Source of the DNA: Cephalopachus bancanus
Lineage: Eukaryota > Chordata > Mammalia > Primates > Tarsiidae
Reading direction: 5' to 3'
NCBI GenBank assembly: GCA_027257055.1
Contig: JAPVLO010000382.1
Location: forward strand, 124,001 to 188,000
DNA: 64,000 nucleotides
Shown one piece after another: positions 21,420-33,809 of this stretch (positions within the stretch are counted from its first letter, which is position 1; each line of letters opens with the position of its first letter). A program made the translations under genes and the position numbers. The notes under the pieces were generated by a model. It made no database searches and was not told where the DNA came from. It saw only the letters and a program-made list of their open reading frames with translations.

Positions 21420-22971
21420 GAAATCATTCTTAAGTGGTGTTCCTTCTGTCTTTAGACTCCTTAGCATTAAAAAGCCATTTTCTCCTTTGAGAGAAGAAAA
21501 TTTTAGGGATCACAGTGCGCCCCTTTACTTGTTTTGGGCATAACAGCAGTGTTTCTGGAACTGTAAAGGCTAAAGCTCTTATTAAGGGCAAAGGGATTTT
21601 CCAGATGATGAAATGTGACATCCATAAGAATCCACTCAAAGAGCCTGTTACTGTCAGCAGAACAGCAGGAGAATTTTCCATTTAATTCTCCCAAGAGATC
21701 TGTTTTGTTGACCCTCTACCTCCCACCTCCTTTCTGCTGGTTGGTCGTGGTTGTGATATTTTCGTTTCTGGACTGCTTGTCTTCTGAGGAGATTCCTCTT
21801 GACCTTCTGATGGCTTGAGGCTGGTGAATTAATGGGCTAATGACCACAAAGCCCTTTGAGCACCTGAGATAAAAGAACCCGTCTCAGGTGTTAATTATTG
21901 TTATTTTAAAAGCTAGCGTTATAGAGTTAACCCATCTGCTGCTAGGCCTTAAGGACACAGGGTCCCTTTTTGCCTACACACGTCCAAATTACTCACACCT
22001 AATTTCTTTTGGCTTCTATGCAACATTGTCATCAGAACTAACAGCTCAGATACGGCTTTGATGAAGCAAAATACGTCGATTACAATGAGTCCATTAAAAA
22101 CGGAGACAAAACAAGAGACCAAACGCCTTTTGCCAAGCACCTATTTGTATTGTTTCCTTCTCACAGAAGCAGAGCTGGAGGAAATGTTAGAGGCCACCTA
22201 GCCGAACTCTTTATTAAGAATAAGGAAGCCGATATTACAACATAAGGAATTTAGTGACAGGGAAGCAGAAGCCCAGAGAGGTGAATGGAGATGTCCAAGA
22301 TGTGGAATGTTGAATAAGACAGCCAAGGTTTCCTGTTCCTGGTTTATTCTTGCTGCTATACAAGTCTTCTTTTCCTCCCTGCCTCCCTGAGACAGGTTCT
22401 TGCCACCCACTTTATGCCACCACTTGGTGCCCTGGTTCACCTGGCTGGCCTCTTCCTTTCTTCCCACCTTACAAGGACAGGTTTTTAGAGAGACAAGAGC
22501 CTTTATACATGATTTGTGGGTGAAGACCAGAAAGAAAGAAAAAAAAGAAATAGACTATAAGAGTGCATCAGTGATTCTTTCTCCTGAAGTTGTTATGACT
22601 GCCATGCGAGGACAGGCTGTGTGAGAAGGAATGCCTCGACCAGGCATGACGCATTTGTGTTTTTGGTCACTGGCATCTCCAGGGTTGGCCTCATGACGTC
22701 CAACCAGTGCAGTTTTACGGCTCTACCTCCTCACCCAAGAAGGGTCCTGTGTTTGGGATTTGATATTCTGTGATCACCATGTTGAAACTCTAAATAATTT
22801 TATCGTTGAATTTGTGTTTAGTATGTGAAGTAGAGTGAGACAACGGGGCATGCATGGGGCTTGGAGCTTGACTCACACTATCCTGCCTTCCATGGCCTCC
22901 CTGAAAATGTTCTTGCCACTCACTCTATGCCACCACTTGGTGCTCTGGGTCACCTGGCTGGCCTCTCACTT
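21420..22971. other. Non-coding intergenic stretch, no gene seen
   Basis: Mostly unique DNA. A phrase at 22384-22460 (TATGCCACCACTTGGTGC, CACCTGGCTGGCCTCT) recurs at 22928-22970, so one is a diverged local copy of the other. Confidence 0.5.
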
Positions 22972-23271
22972 TTTTTTTTTTTTTGAGTCAGGGTCTCACT
23001 GTGTAGCCCAGGCTGGAGTGCAGCGGCATTGTCACAGCTCACTGCAGCCTTGACCTCCTGGGCTCAGGGGTTCCTTCCGCCTCAGCCTCCTGAGTAGCTG
23101 GGATGCAGGCCACCATGCTTGGCTCATTTTTATTTATTTACTTATTTGTTTGTTTGTTTATTTATTTAGTTTAGAGACAAGGTCTCACTATATTTCTCAG
23201 GCTGGTCTCAAACTCCTGGGCTTAACCTCCTAAAGCGCTTGCATTACAGGCATGAGCCACCCTTCCTGGCC
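22972..23271 (-). repeat. Alu dimer, old type
   Basis: It runs GAGTCAGGGTCTCACTGTG to GAGCCACCCTTCCTGGCC. The central linker carries (TTTA)n/(TTTG)n from 23129 to 23170. Confidence 0.9.
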
Positions 23272-23936
23272 CAGCCTCTCCATTTCTACCCTTGCCCTGT
23301 GATTGCTGCTGTTCTCAGTTCACCCGTTTGCCATTGGTTAGATGGTGGGTCCTTGGAAGGGAGGGACTGATTTACTCACTTCCAGACAGGGCCCCATATT
23401 TTCATGTTGCATTTGGTCCCAGAAATTATGTAGCTGGCCCTGGGCATCTCATTTAACTTTTTGGTATCTGATGCATAAGTTGATCAATTTTATATCAGTA
23501 TGTAAACATTGTACAGTTTAATTGAGTATTGATAAAGTGTGCAGTCAGCTGTGAGCTGTGAGTTAGCTGTGATAAAGTGTGCAGTTAGAAATTGATCAGC
23601 AAATTGTCAAGACGCTCAACTGAGCATCATTTATAAATGTCAGGGTATTTTTTGGAAAGGAAGCTATTCTACTTCTTTTTTAATTTGTGATATGATAACA
23701 TTTTAATTGCACTAGTATAGATTTCTTTATACTGGACTACAGTATTACTAAAAGAAAACAGATCATGTAAAAAATACAGAGATATGTTCAAGTTTGACTG
23801 CTGTATCTAGAAGTATAAATCTGGCAATATTGAGAAAAATGTTGACTCGAATAAAATTTTTTATTTGAGTTGAGTTGCATTCTAAAAAGGAAAGACTACA
23901 TTCAAACCTTTATAGTGAGTATTTAAGTGTGATTTT
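23272..23936. other. Non-coding AT-rich stretch with a small tandem duplication
   Basis: TGATAAAGTGTGCAGT occurs at 23530-23545 and again at 23571-23586, separated by CTGTGAG repeats. Nothing coding is seen. Confidence 0.6.
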
Positions 23937-24248
23937 GTTTTTGCTTTGTTTTGTTTTTGAGTTGGAGTTTCACTCTGTCGTCCAGGCTGGAGCGCAGTGA
24001 CGTGTTCACGGCCACCGCAGCCTCGATCTGCTGGGCTTAGGTGATCCTTCTGCCTCAGCCTTCCAAGTAGCCCAAGTAACTGGAACTACAGGCACATGCC
24101 ATCACACCTGGCTAATTTTTTTGATTTATTGTAGAGAAGAGGTTTCACCAAGTTGCCAGGCTAGTCTCAAACCCATGGACTTAGGCAATTCTCTCACCTT
24201 GGCCTCCCAAAGTGCTGGGATTATAGGCATGAGCCACCATGCCTGGCC
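23937..24248 (-). repeat. Alu dimer
   Basis: TTAAGTGTGATTTT flanks both ends. A small CCAAGTA duplication lies in the right arm (about 24068). Confidence 0.92.
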
Positions 24249-24312
24249 TTTTAAGTGTGATTTTATAAAATATGCAAGGCTTAACAAAAATGATGGACTC
24301 AACATATCATTT

Positions 24313-24598
24313 GTTTATTTATTTTCGAGTTGGAGTCTCACTCCATCGTGCAGGCTGGAGTGCAGTGGCATGCTCAGGCCACCCCAGTGTCGACTTGCTG
24401 GGCTCCTGTGATTCTTCCACCTGATCCTTCCAAGTAGCTGGAACTATAGGTGTGGACTACCACGCCTGGCTAATTTTTAATTTATTGTAGAGACAAGGTC
24501 TCAAAATTGCCCAGGCTGGTCTCAAACCCGTGGACTCAGGTAATCCATTCTCCTCAGCCTCCCAAAGTGCTGGATTACAGGCTGAGCCACCGAACCCG
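24313..24598 (-). repeat. Alu dimer
   Basis: It runs CGAGTTGGAGTCTCACTCC to GAGCCACCGAACCCGG, directly abutting another Alu. Confidence 0.9.
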
Positions 24599-24599
24599 G

Positions 24600-24891
24600 T
24601 TATTTATTTATTTATTTGAGTAGGAGTCTCACTTTTCACCCAGGTTGGAGTGCAGTGGTACGTTCATGACCACTGTAGCCTCGACCTGCTGGGCTCAGGT
24701 GATTCTTCTGCCTCAGCCTCCCAAGTAGCTGGAACTACAAGCATGCACCACCATACCCAGTTAACTAATTTATTTATTTATTGTAGACACAGGGGTCTCA
24801 CAAAGTTGCCCAGGCTGGTCTTGAACCCCTGAGCTCATGCAATCCTCTTGCCTTGGCCTCTCAAAGTGCTGGGATTACACTATGCCCGGCC
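24600..24891 (-). repeat. Alu dimer
   Basis: A TTTA-repeat tail then GAGTAGGAGTCTCAC. It ends CTATGCCCGGCC, with the usual GAGCCACC lost. Confidence 0.9.
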
Positions 24892-25039
24892 GACATTTTA
24901 TAATAAAATTGTTATAAATGAAAGCTTAGAACTTTCAAAATAAAATACTTGGAAAGACATCACAATAGCTTGTCAATAAATCAAGGAAATGTTTCCAAAG
25001 GAAAAAGTACACAAATTTATTAATAATTTCTAAGTTGTC

Positions 25040-25325
25040 GGCCAGGTTTGGTAGTTTAGCCTATAATCCCAGCACTTTGGGAGGCTAAGGTGAGTGGATT
25101 GCCTGAGTCCATGGGTTAGAGATCAGCCTGGGCAACTTGGTGAGACCTCATCTCTACAATAAATCAGAATTTAGCTGGGCATGGTAACGTGCACCTGTAG
25201 TTCCAGCTACTTGGAAGGCTGAGGCAGGAGGATCACTGGAGCCCATCAGGTCGACGCTGGGGTGGCCATGAATGTGCCACTGCACCCCAGCCTGGGTGAC
25301 ATAGTGAGACTCCAACTCAAAGAAT
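25040..25325 (+). repeat. Alu dimer
   Basis: AATAATTTCTAAGTTGTC lies on both sides (25021 and 25332). The start is mutated to GGCCAGGTTTGGTAG. Confidence 0.93.
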
Positions 25326-25697
25326 AATAGCAATAATTTCTAAGTTGTCAACTACTATTAGTGAAAGAGCCTTGTAATAATGTATTTAGTAGTATATTAG
25401 ATGGGAAGAAAGAAAATGGGTCACACAGCTGCCAAAAAGCATTCTTTGAGAATGAGTGGAATGGCAATATGATTTTTGGTTGTGGAATGATAAACCAGCT
25501 GACAAATTAACAATTAAACCTTTTTAGTACACCATAATATCTCATCAGATCTATGCTATTGCAGAACAAAAAGAGGTGATGTTTTAAAAGCAATTACAGT
25601 CTGGTATAGATTGTGAGATTGAACTTGATAAAAGTATTGATGCTGCAAGTTGCGAACAATTTTAGCCAGATCTGATATAAGTGACAAGACAATTTTT

Positions 25698-25777
25698 TGT
25701 TTTTGAGAAAGCAGAATTTATTGAGAGGACAGAAAAGCTCCCACAGTGGGAGGGGACCCACTTCGGAGGGTTTGCCT
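25698..25777 (-). mobile_element. 80-bp retroposon resembling an LTR transcript 3' end (copy A)
   Basis: It is flanked by a perfect 15-base duplication, GACAAGACAATTTTT at 25683-25697 and 25778-25792. On the minus strand it reads GGCAAACCC, then CCCCTCCCACTGTGGGAGC, then CTCTCAATAAATTCTG, and ends in an A-rich tail. A homologous copy lies on the plus strand at about 59466-59557. The AATAAA followed by an A-tail and the target duplication mark it as reverse-transcribed by L1 machinery. The sequence looks like the R region of a class I LTR. That origin is inference. Confidence 0.7.
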
Positions 25778-25870
25778 GACAAGACAATTTTTATAGAGAA
25801 TGTGTTCATTGTTTACATTTTATTTCACCCACATCTGGATTAGATATAATCTTCTAGTTGGAAAAGTATA

Positions 25871-26930
25871 TTTTTTTATGGTTTAATGTATTTTAATAGC
25901 AAACTTACAGGAACAGCACAGAAGACAGACAACATTAAGAACATGTACTTGCATGTAGGACAACTCAGTTAGAAAAGTATAGCGAAAGGATGGAATCTAC
26001 CGTATGATAAAAATGCTACAAATGCATTTAGTTGCCATCAATAAGAAATTTACTTGTTTTAAACAAATCCAAATGCTGGCATTGTCCAGAAAAATTTAAC
26101 AGGTTTATTTATAATTGTTATAAAGTTGAACTGCTGAAACTTGTTCACTGAAACATTTTGACTTGCATTAATGCTTTACATGCCCGCTTTTATATTAAAA
26201 ATTCACACACAAATGAAAATGGAAAAACTGCCAATACCTGATTTCTGTCCCCTATTTTTCCACTCGCAATCATATACTTAGGTACCTTTTGACCCCATGG
26301 GGGAAAAAAAATCTAACGTTCAGAACTACCAATAACAGGAAGAAGAGAATTTTTTTTTTTTTTAGAATAAAATGTTTCCCATCATAGTGGATTTAAGCAC
26401 GCTCTCCACGTATGCGGCGCGCTAGCTGGATGTCTTTTGGCATAATTGTTACACGTTCGGCATGGGGAGCACACAGGTTGGTGTCTTCAAAAAGGCCAAC
26501 CAGATAGGCCTCGCTTGCCTCCTGCAAAGCACCAATAGCTGCGCTCTGGAAGCGCAGCTCTGTTTGGAAGTCCTGAGCCATTTCTCGCACCAGACGCTGC
26601 AAAGGTAGTTTGCGAATCCGGAGTTCAGCGCACTTTCCATAACGTCCACCTCCACGGAGTGCCGCAGTACCAGGCCGGTAACGATGCGGTTTCTTAGCCC
26701 CTCCAGTAGAGGGCGCGCTCGTGCGAGCGGCTTTTGCAGCCCGTTGCTTCCCGGGTGCTTTACCCCCGGTCGATTTGCGGGCAGTCTGCTCTGCAGGAGC
26801 CACGGTCTAGAGACCTCCGTACTTACCCCCTTCTCCTTCGGCTGGAGCTGGGCGAGCGAGAGGCGGCGCTGGCGGTGGCTGCCAACACCGGCAAAGTCTA
26901 TTGTTAACCGAGTGTCATTGAAACTGAAAA
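25871..26930 (-). pseudogene. Processed retrocopy of an H3.3 histone mRNA
   Basis: The minus strand holds, without introns, a GC-rich 5'UTR, a 136-codon H3.3 frame (26803-26393), and a 3'UTR of about 520 bases ending AATACATTAAACCATAAAAAAA at 25871. From memory, codon choice and 3'UTR match H3-3A. The frame is open, but the start codon is GTG (26803-26801), and the next in-frame ATG is near residue 90. Counting the mature histone from Ala1, it has R2P, T3A, K4E, R17G, K27T and V35A. Changes cluster between residues 35 and 80 while the C-terminus is almost normal. No convincing target duplication was found. It is probably a non-coding retropseudogene. Confidence 0.9.
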
Positions 26931-27202
26931 AAAAAGGGTAAAGGAATTTACAAGTGTGGACAAAATGTATAACCAAAAATTTGGCAGAGTTATTAAAATT
27001 GTTTTAAAAAAACTGCTAACAACCATGGTTTATTCATGAGGCTTTGACAGCTAAATAAATTTTACTGAACCTCGTGGATTTATTGAAATCAGATGAGTTG
27101 CCAGAGAACAAAACTTGTAAAAATATTTTGTTCAGATGTTGGAGCTAATCACATCCACTTACTATACATATCGAATTCTTGGTTGCCAGGAAGGAAAATA
27201 CT
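26931..27202. other. Short non-coding AT-rich spacer
   Basis: Nothing recognised between the histone retrocopy and the next Alu. Confidence 0.4.
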
Positions 27203-27413
27203 AAGCCGGGCTCCGGCGATCCTTCCGCCTTAGCCTTCCGAGTAGCTGGAATGAGAGGCGCGCGCTACCGCACCCGGCTAATTTTTTGATTTTATTGAGG
27301 AGGTGCGGTCTCGCCAAGTTGCCCAGGTGGGTCTCGAACCCGCGGGCTCAGGCAATCCACTCATCTCAGCCTCCCAAAGGCACGGGATTACAGGCTGAGC
27401 CACCAAGCCCGGC
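27203..27413 (-). repeat. Alu lacking its 3' part
   Basis: It begins abruptly at CCGGGCTCCGGCGATCC, with no poly-T and no outer right arm. It ends GAGCCACCAAGCCCGGCG. It is CpG-rich and so young-looking. Confidence 0.9.
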
Positions 27414-27441
27414 GGTACATAAATTCAGAAGTAAGGTTCAG

Positions 27442-27740
27442 GTTTTTTTTTTTTTTTTTTTGAGTTGGAGTCTCACTGTGTCACCCAGACTGGAGTGCAG
27501 CGGCCGCTCCCGGCCACCGCAGCCTCGACCTGCTGGGCTCCGGCGATCCTTCCGCCTCAGCCTTCCAAGTAGCTGGAACTACAGGTGCGTGCTACCACGC
27601 CGGGCTGATTTCTGACTTATTGTAGAGATGAGGTCTCGCCAAGTTGCCCGGGCAGGTCTTGAACCCCGCAGACTCAGGCAATCCACTCACCTCAGCCTCC
27701 CAAAGCGCTGGGATTACAGGCTGAGCCACCGAGCCCGGCT
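27442..27740 (-). repeat. Alu dimer, tarsier-like type
   Basis: AGGTTCAGGTTTTTT lies on both sides. The palindrome GGCCGCTCCCGGCCAC is intact. Confidence 0.94.
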
Positions 27741-27751
27741 AGGTTCAGGTT

Positions 27752-28054
27752 TTTTTAATTTATTTATATTTTTTGAGTTGGAGTCTCACTCTGTCACCCA
27801 GACTGGAGTGCAGTGGCCGCTCCCGGCCACTGCAGCCTCGACCTGCTGGGGCTCCGGTGATCCCTCCCCCTCAGCCTTCCAAGTAGCTGGAATTACAGGC
27901 GCACGCTACCACACCTGGCTAATTTTTTTATTTATTGTAGAGATGAGGTTTCCACCAAGTTTCCCAGGCGGGTCTCGAACCCATGGGCTCAGACAATCCA
28001 CTCACCTCAGCCTCCCAAGGCATGGGATTACAGGCTGAGCCACCGAGCCTGGCT
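27752..28054 (-). repeat. Alu dimer, tarsier-like type
   Basis: It follows the previous copy directly and reuses the CAGGTTTTTTAA flank on its far side, so the two inserted one after the other at the same site. Confidence 0.93.
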
Positions 28055-29306
28055 CAGGTTTTTTAAAATTGAAAACCTATCTCATTTAGCAAATATTTTT
28101 GGACACGGTATTTGGATAGTAAAAGTGTGTAGCTGTTTTGGGGGCATTCTTAACTAAAATTTAAATTATGGGAGAAAACATAAAAAAATAAAAATAAGAA
28201 ACCATGTGTGGTGGAGTACACCTGTAGTTCCAGCTATTCAGAAGGCTGAAGTGGGAGGATCCCTCCACTTGAATGTAGGCTGACTTTAGTGACTCTCTTG
28301 TAACCCATAACATGTAGTGGAAGTGAGGATGCATGAATTCTGAGACTAGGTCAAAATGAGCCTTGCAGCTTCTGCTTTGCTTTCTTGGAATACCTAATCT
28401 CCAAATGATCTCTTCTGGGGCAAGGCTGCCGTGCTCTGAAAATCCAAGACACACAAGAGACCACATGGAGATTCTCTGGTCAACAGGACCAAGGGATCCA
28501 GCTTTCTAGCTGTCCTTGACAAAGCACCAGGCATGTAAATGAATAAGTTATCTGGGAATGGATGTTCTTGTTCCACTTGTTCAATGGAAACTCCGCTGAA
28601 TAGAATTTATGTTTATGTCTATGCAAGAATTATTTGCATTGCCATCCGTTTTTTTTACACGTTAACTTTTATTTTACAGAGTTCTAAAATAGCCTAGCCA
28701 AAACCAAAGGTGCCTATCCCTATAGGATCAGATAATCCCAGAGGCACCAGCTGTCCACTGAAAGGATGTTTATTCCAAAGTCTTAAGTTTTCCTTATAAG
28801 TGTAATAACTACAGCTTCTGTGTGTTCCCAACATTGTTGCTGCACACAGAAGAGAACATTATAAAATCAGTTTGAATAAAATAAAATTAGAGATATTGTT
28901 ACATTTTACTTTCCTCTCAAGTCACAATTATTACTTTTCAGAAGAAAATCTGAAGTTTAAAAGAAAAATATTCGAATAAAAGATCTACTTCCTTTTCAAA
29001 TCCCTGAATCAATAATTGAATTAAACTTGGGGAACAAAGAAGAGAATAAGTGATTGCATTTAATTTTTATACTAAAGAATGATTAAAAGACATTACATAT
29101 ATTATATGGATTAAGACGGAAGAAAAATTTCTGGTGCTACTATTGTAAATGACATATTACTATTGTTAATCACAACATCCTACTTGTGTGAATTTTTAGG
29201 TTTTCTACTTTGGAGTTTAAAAAGGAAAGAAACGAGTAGAAAAATTATCAGATTTACATATTGCCTCATCCTCTGGTATCCCCCTAGAATGAATTTATGC
29301 AACTTT
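28055..29306. other. Non-coding AT-rich stretch with one Alu fragment
   Basis: 28199-28262 is a 64-bp plus-strand Alu middle fragment (GTGGTGGAGTACACCTGTAG...GTGGGAGGATC). The remainder is unique and AT-rich, with no gene seen. Confidence 0.6.
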
Positions 29307-29599
29307 TTTTTTTTTTGAGCTGGGGGTCTCCCTCTGTCACCAGGCTTGAGTATGGTGTCACAATCACAGTTCACCACAGCTTTGATTTCCTGGGCTCAGG
29401 TGATCCTACCTTCTTAGCTTCCCAAGTATCTGGGACTACAGGCATGGGCCATCATGCCTGGCTAGTTTTTTTATTTGTTGTAGAGATGAGGTCTCGCTAT
29501 GTATTTTCAGGCTGGGCTTGAACTCCTGGGCTTGCGGGATCCTCCCAACTCAGCCTCCCAAAGTTCTGGGGTTATAGGTGTAACCTACTGCCCCTAGTC
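29307..29599 (-). repeat. Alu dimer, old type
   Basis: It runs GAGCTGGGGGTCTCCCTCTG to TAACCTACTGCCCCTAGTC, heavily substituted. Confidence 0.87.
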
Positions 29600-30228
29600 T
29601 CTCCTGGTATAAATTTATAAACAAGATAGCATAGCTGTTCCAAATTTCTGTTTTGTCTGATTTGGGATTTGTATATAATCTCCCTCTCTATATTTGTCAA
29701 TAAAATCATATGTGATATTAACTTTGCTCTGGTTTTATTTTACTTACCATTATTGGTAGGAATGGTAAATATTGTTTCATAAAACCTTTGTTTGAAATCT
29801 CTGTGTGTGCTTGTACTGAGTTGAAATGTAAAAATATATTTCTGACTGTGGACTGGGATAAAAAAAGTTTGAAAACACGAGTCTCATCTACTAAGAACTG
29901 GCATGGAATCTGACTTGGGTATGGATGTCTGCCATTAACTAACTTTCTGATCTTGGGCAAGTCTCTTGATCTCTCTGAACATAAGGTTTCATCTTCCGTG
30001 TGGCGTATTTACATAAAGGAAAGCCATCAGTGATTTTTATGATAATTTATGAGCTGAGTTAAAGGGTTTTGAAAGCAAAGGGATGGCATAAATCATATCA
30101 AAGGTTAAACAAGGGGATTTAACCTACCTAGGAATGCTAACAATTTTAAAGGACTTTTATACTGTAATCATCAGCATATAAACTATTATGTTAATTCCAG
30201 TGTCAAATCTACATATTAAAGTAGCCCA
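29600..30228 (+). repeat. Non-coding stretch with MIR-like fragment (29890-30000)
   Basis: The text GAATCTGACTTGGGTATGGA then TTGGGCAAGTCTCTTGATCTC resembles a MIR core. The rest is unassigned. Confidence 0.5.
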
Positions 30229-31477
<1,249 letters not shown>

Positions 31478-31537
31478 TAAAGTAGCCCATTTATTCTTAG
31501 ACCCTCTCCTGAGAAATATATTGTTGGCATTAATTAA

Positions 31538-32067
<530 letters not shown>

Positions 32068-32069
32068 TA

Positions 32070-32177
32070 AGTAGCTGGAACTACAGGTGCATGCCATGCT
32101 TGGTTAATTTTTCTCTTTTTTTTGTAGAGATGAGGTTTTTGCTTTGTTGCCCAGGCTGATCTTGAACTCCTGGCCTA
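32070..32177 (-). repeat. Internal Alu segment copied from nearby Alu
   Basis: About 107 bases that match 31674-31778 with only a few differences. It shares the unusual GCATGCCATGCTTGG variant and has neither Alu end, tail nor target duplication. Confidence 0.85.
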
Positions 32178-32310
32178 GTAACTCAGGGATGGAAAACCAA
32201 ATACCACACGTTCCCACTTATAAGTGGAACTAAGCTATGGGTCCAAAGTTAGATAGAATGGTATAAAGGCCATTGGAGACTCAGAAGGGGGAAGGAGGGA
32301 AAAGGGCAAG

Positions 32311-33148
32311 TGTTGGGAGCCGGCCACGGAGGCCCACTGAGCGTTAGGGATCAGGAAGGGCCGTTGACCCCGAGACCACTAGGATGCGTCCGGGAGCTAT
32401 TGACCCCATTTCCTCCCCCTTTCTACTCAGCACTAACCAGATTAAGCTCCTGTGAGCTCAAAACATAGAAACCCTGAGATCGGGACGAACACAAGCTAAC
32501 TTTAGAAGCTCATTGCTCCCATTCTTCCACAAACTGCGGTTTTGGCTTTCACACAACTTATAATTTAAACTCGTGTCACATCTAAGAGTCTTAGTATTGG
32601 TCACAGGCTTCTGGGTCATGATCTTAGGATTTATTGAAGGTGTAAATTGTAGAATACAGTTTTAGAAGACAGCCATTTTGTTGAAAGAACGCGGCTGGGT
32701 TACTTGCAGGTAGCCCACTGTGAACTTTGGGCCGGGCCACATTCCAAACATTCTGGGATGGGCCACTTTCATTTGTAAAGTAAATACTTAAGCTTCTATA
32801 GAATTGTTTAACTTGGCATAAATCAGTTTAGGATGAAAAAGGTTTATCGAATATGTCAGTCACAGATTAGGTTATCCTTTGTTATGGGATTTTAAGATTA
32901 TCATATGAAAAGGGTTTAATGGCAATCATTAAGTTTTCATGGATTAAGGTTTCTGGTGGGTGGGGGACGCCCCTCCCGCACCTGACTTTATGTATAAAAG
33001 ACCCGTAATTGTAATTCCCAATAAAACACACATCGCTTCTGCACTAGACTGGAGTCCAGTCTCTTTCTTTCTCTCTTCTTCCCCCCAATCACTGACGCCG
33101 TCTCCACCTTTGGGGTACCCTGAACCTGGCTGGAGCTGGTCTCCAGCA
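32311..33148 (+). mobile_element. Solo LTR of the same class II retrovirus family
   Basis: 838 bp, starting TGTTGGGAGC and ending CTCCAGCA. It is flanked by a perfect 6-base duplication, GGCAAG, at 32305-32310 and 33149-33154. TATAAAAG (32993-33000) and AATAAA (33020-33025) are in the same order as in the proviral LTR. No internal retroviral sequence remains, so the provirus was lost by LTR-LTR recombination. Confidence 0.92.
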
Positions 33149-33518
33149 GGCAAGGGATGAAAAATCTCCTCTCGGGTACAATGTGTACAGGTGGAGGTGA
33201 TGGGTACAGTTAAAGCCCAGACTTATTCGCCACCTTACAATTCATTCATGTAACCAAAAGCCACTGGTACCCCTAAAGCTACTGAAAATGTTTTTTAAAA
33301 AGGGGAGGCACGATGGACAAGGTGAGGAAGATCACAGCCTCATCTCCAAAAGGCCAGCAGTTGAGTGTACTAGGAGGATGGATGGGTGAGAGAGGAGGAG
33401 GAGGAGCCCACGGGGCCCGCAGAGGAGCTTGGCTGTGTCAAGGAGCGTGGATGTCATTCTGAGTAATTGTGTTTATCGTATTGACTACAATTGCAATACA
33501 TTTAATATTCATTCATTT

Positions 33519-33806
33519 GCCGGGCTCGGTGGCTCAGCCTGTAATCCCGCGCCTTTGGGAGGCTGAGGTGAGTGGATTGCCTGAGCCCGCGGGTTCGAGA
33601 CCCGCCTGGGTAGCGAGATCTCATCTCTACAATAAATCAAAAAATCAGCCGGGCGTGGTAGTGCGTGCCTGTAATTCCGGCTACTCAGAAGGCTGAGGCG
33701 GAAGGATTGCCGGAGCCCAGCAGGTCGAGGCTGCGGTGGCTGGGAGCGGCCACTGCACTCCAGTCTGGGCGACAGAGTGAGACTCCAACTCAAAAAAAAA
33801 AAAAAG
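33519..33806 (+). repeat. Alu dimer, tarsier-like type, near-intact
   Basis: A textbook copy: GCCGGGCTCGGTGGCTCAGC, a perfect T-arm-like B box at 33589-33605, and a pure A-tail. ATTCATTCATTT precedes it and recurs after the following truncated Alu. Confidence 0.95.
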
Positions 33807-33809
33807 AGA

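Noticed and set aside
26393..26803. A functional histone H3 variant gene
   Set aside because: The start codon is GTG, the copy is intronless with an mRNA-like 3'UTR and A-tail, and key tail residues are changed.
26449..26976. 175-aa minus-strand frame over the histone copy
   Set aside because: It is a shifted reading of the H3.3 retrocopy and its 5'UTR.
33589..33605. A true tRNA gene at the T-arm-like sequence
   Set aside because: No acceptor, D or anticodon arm surrounds it; it sits inside a complete Alu.
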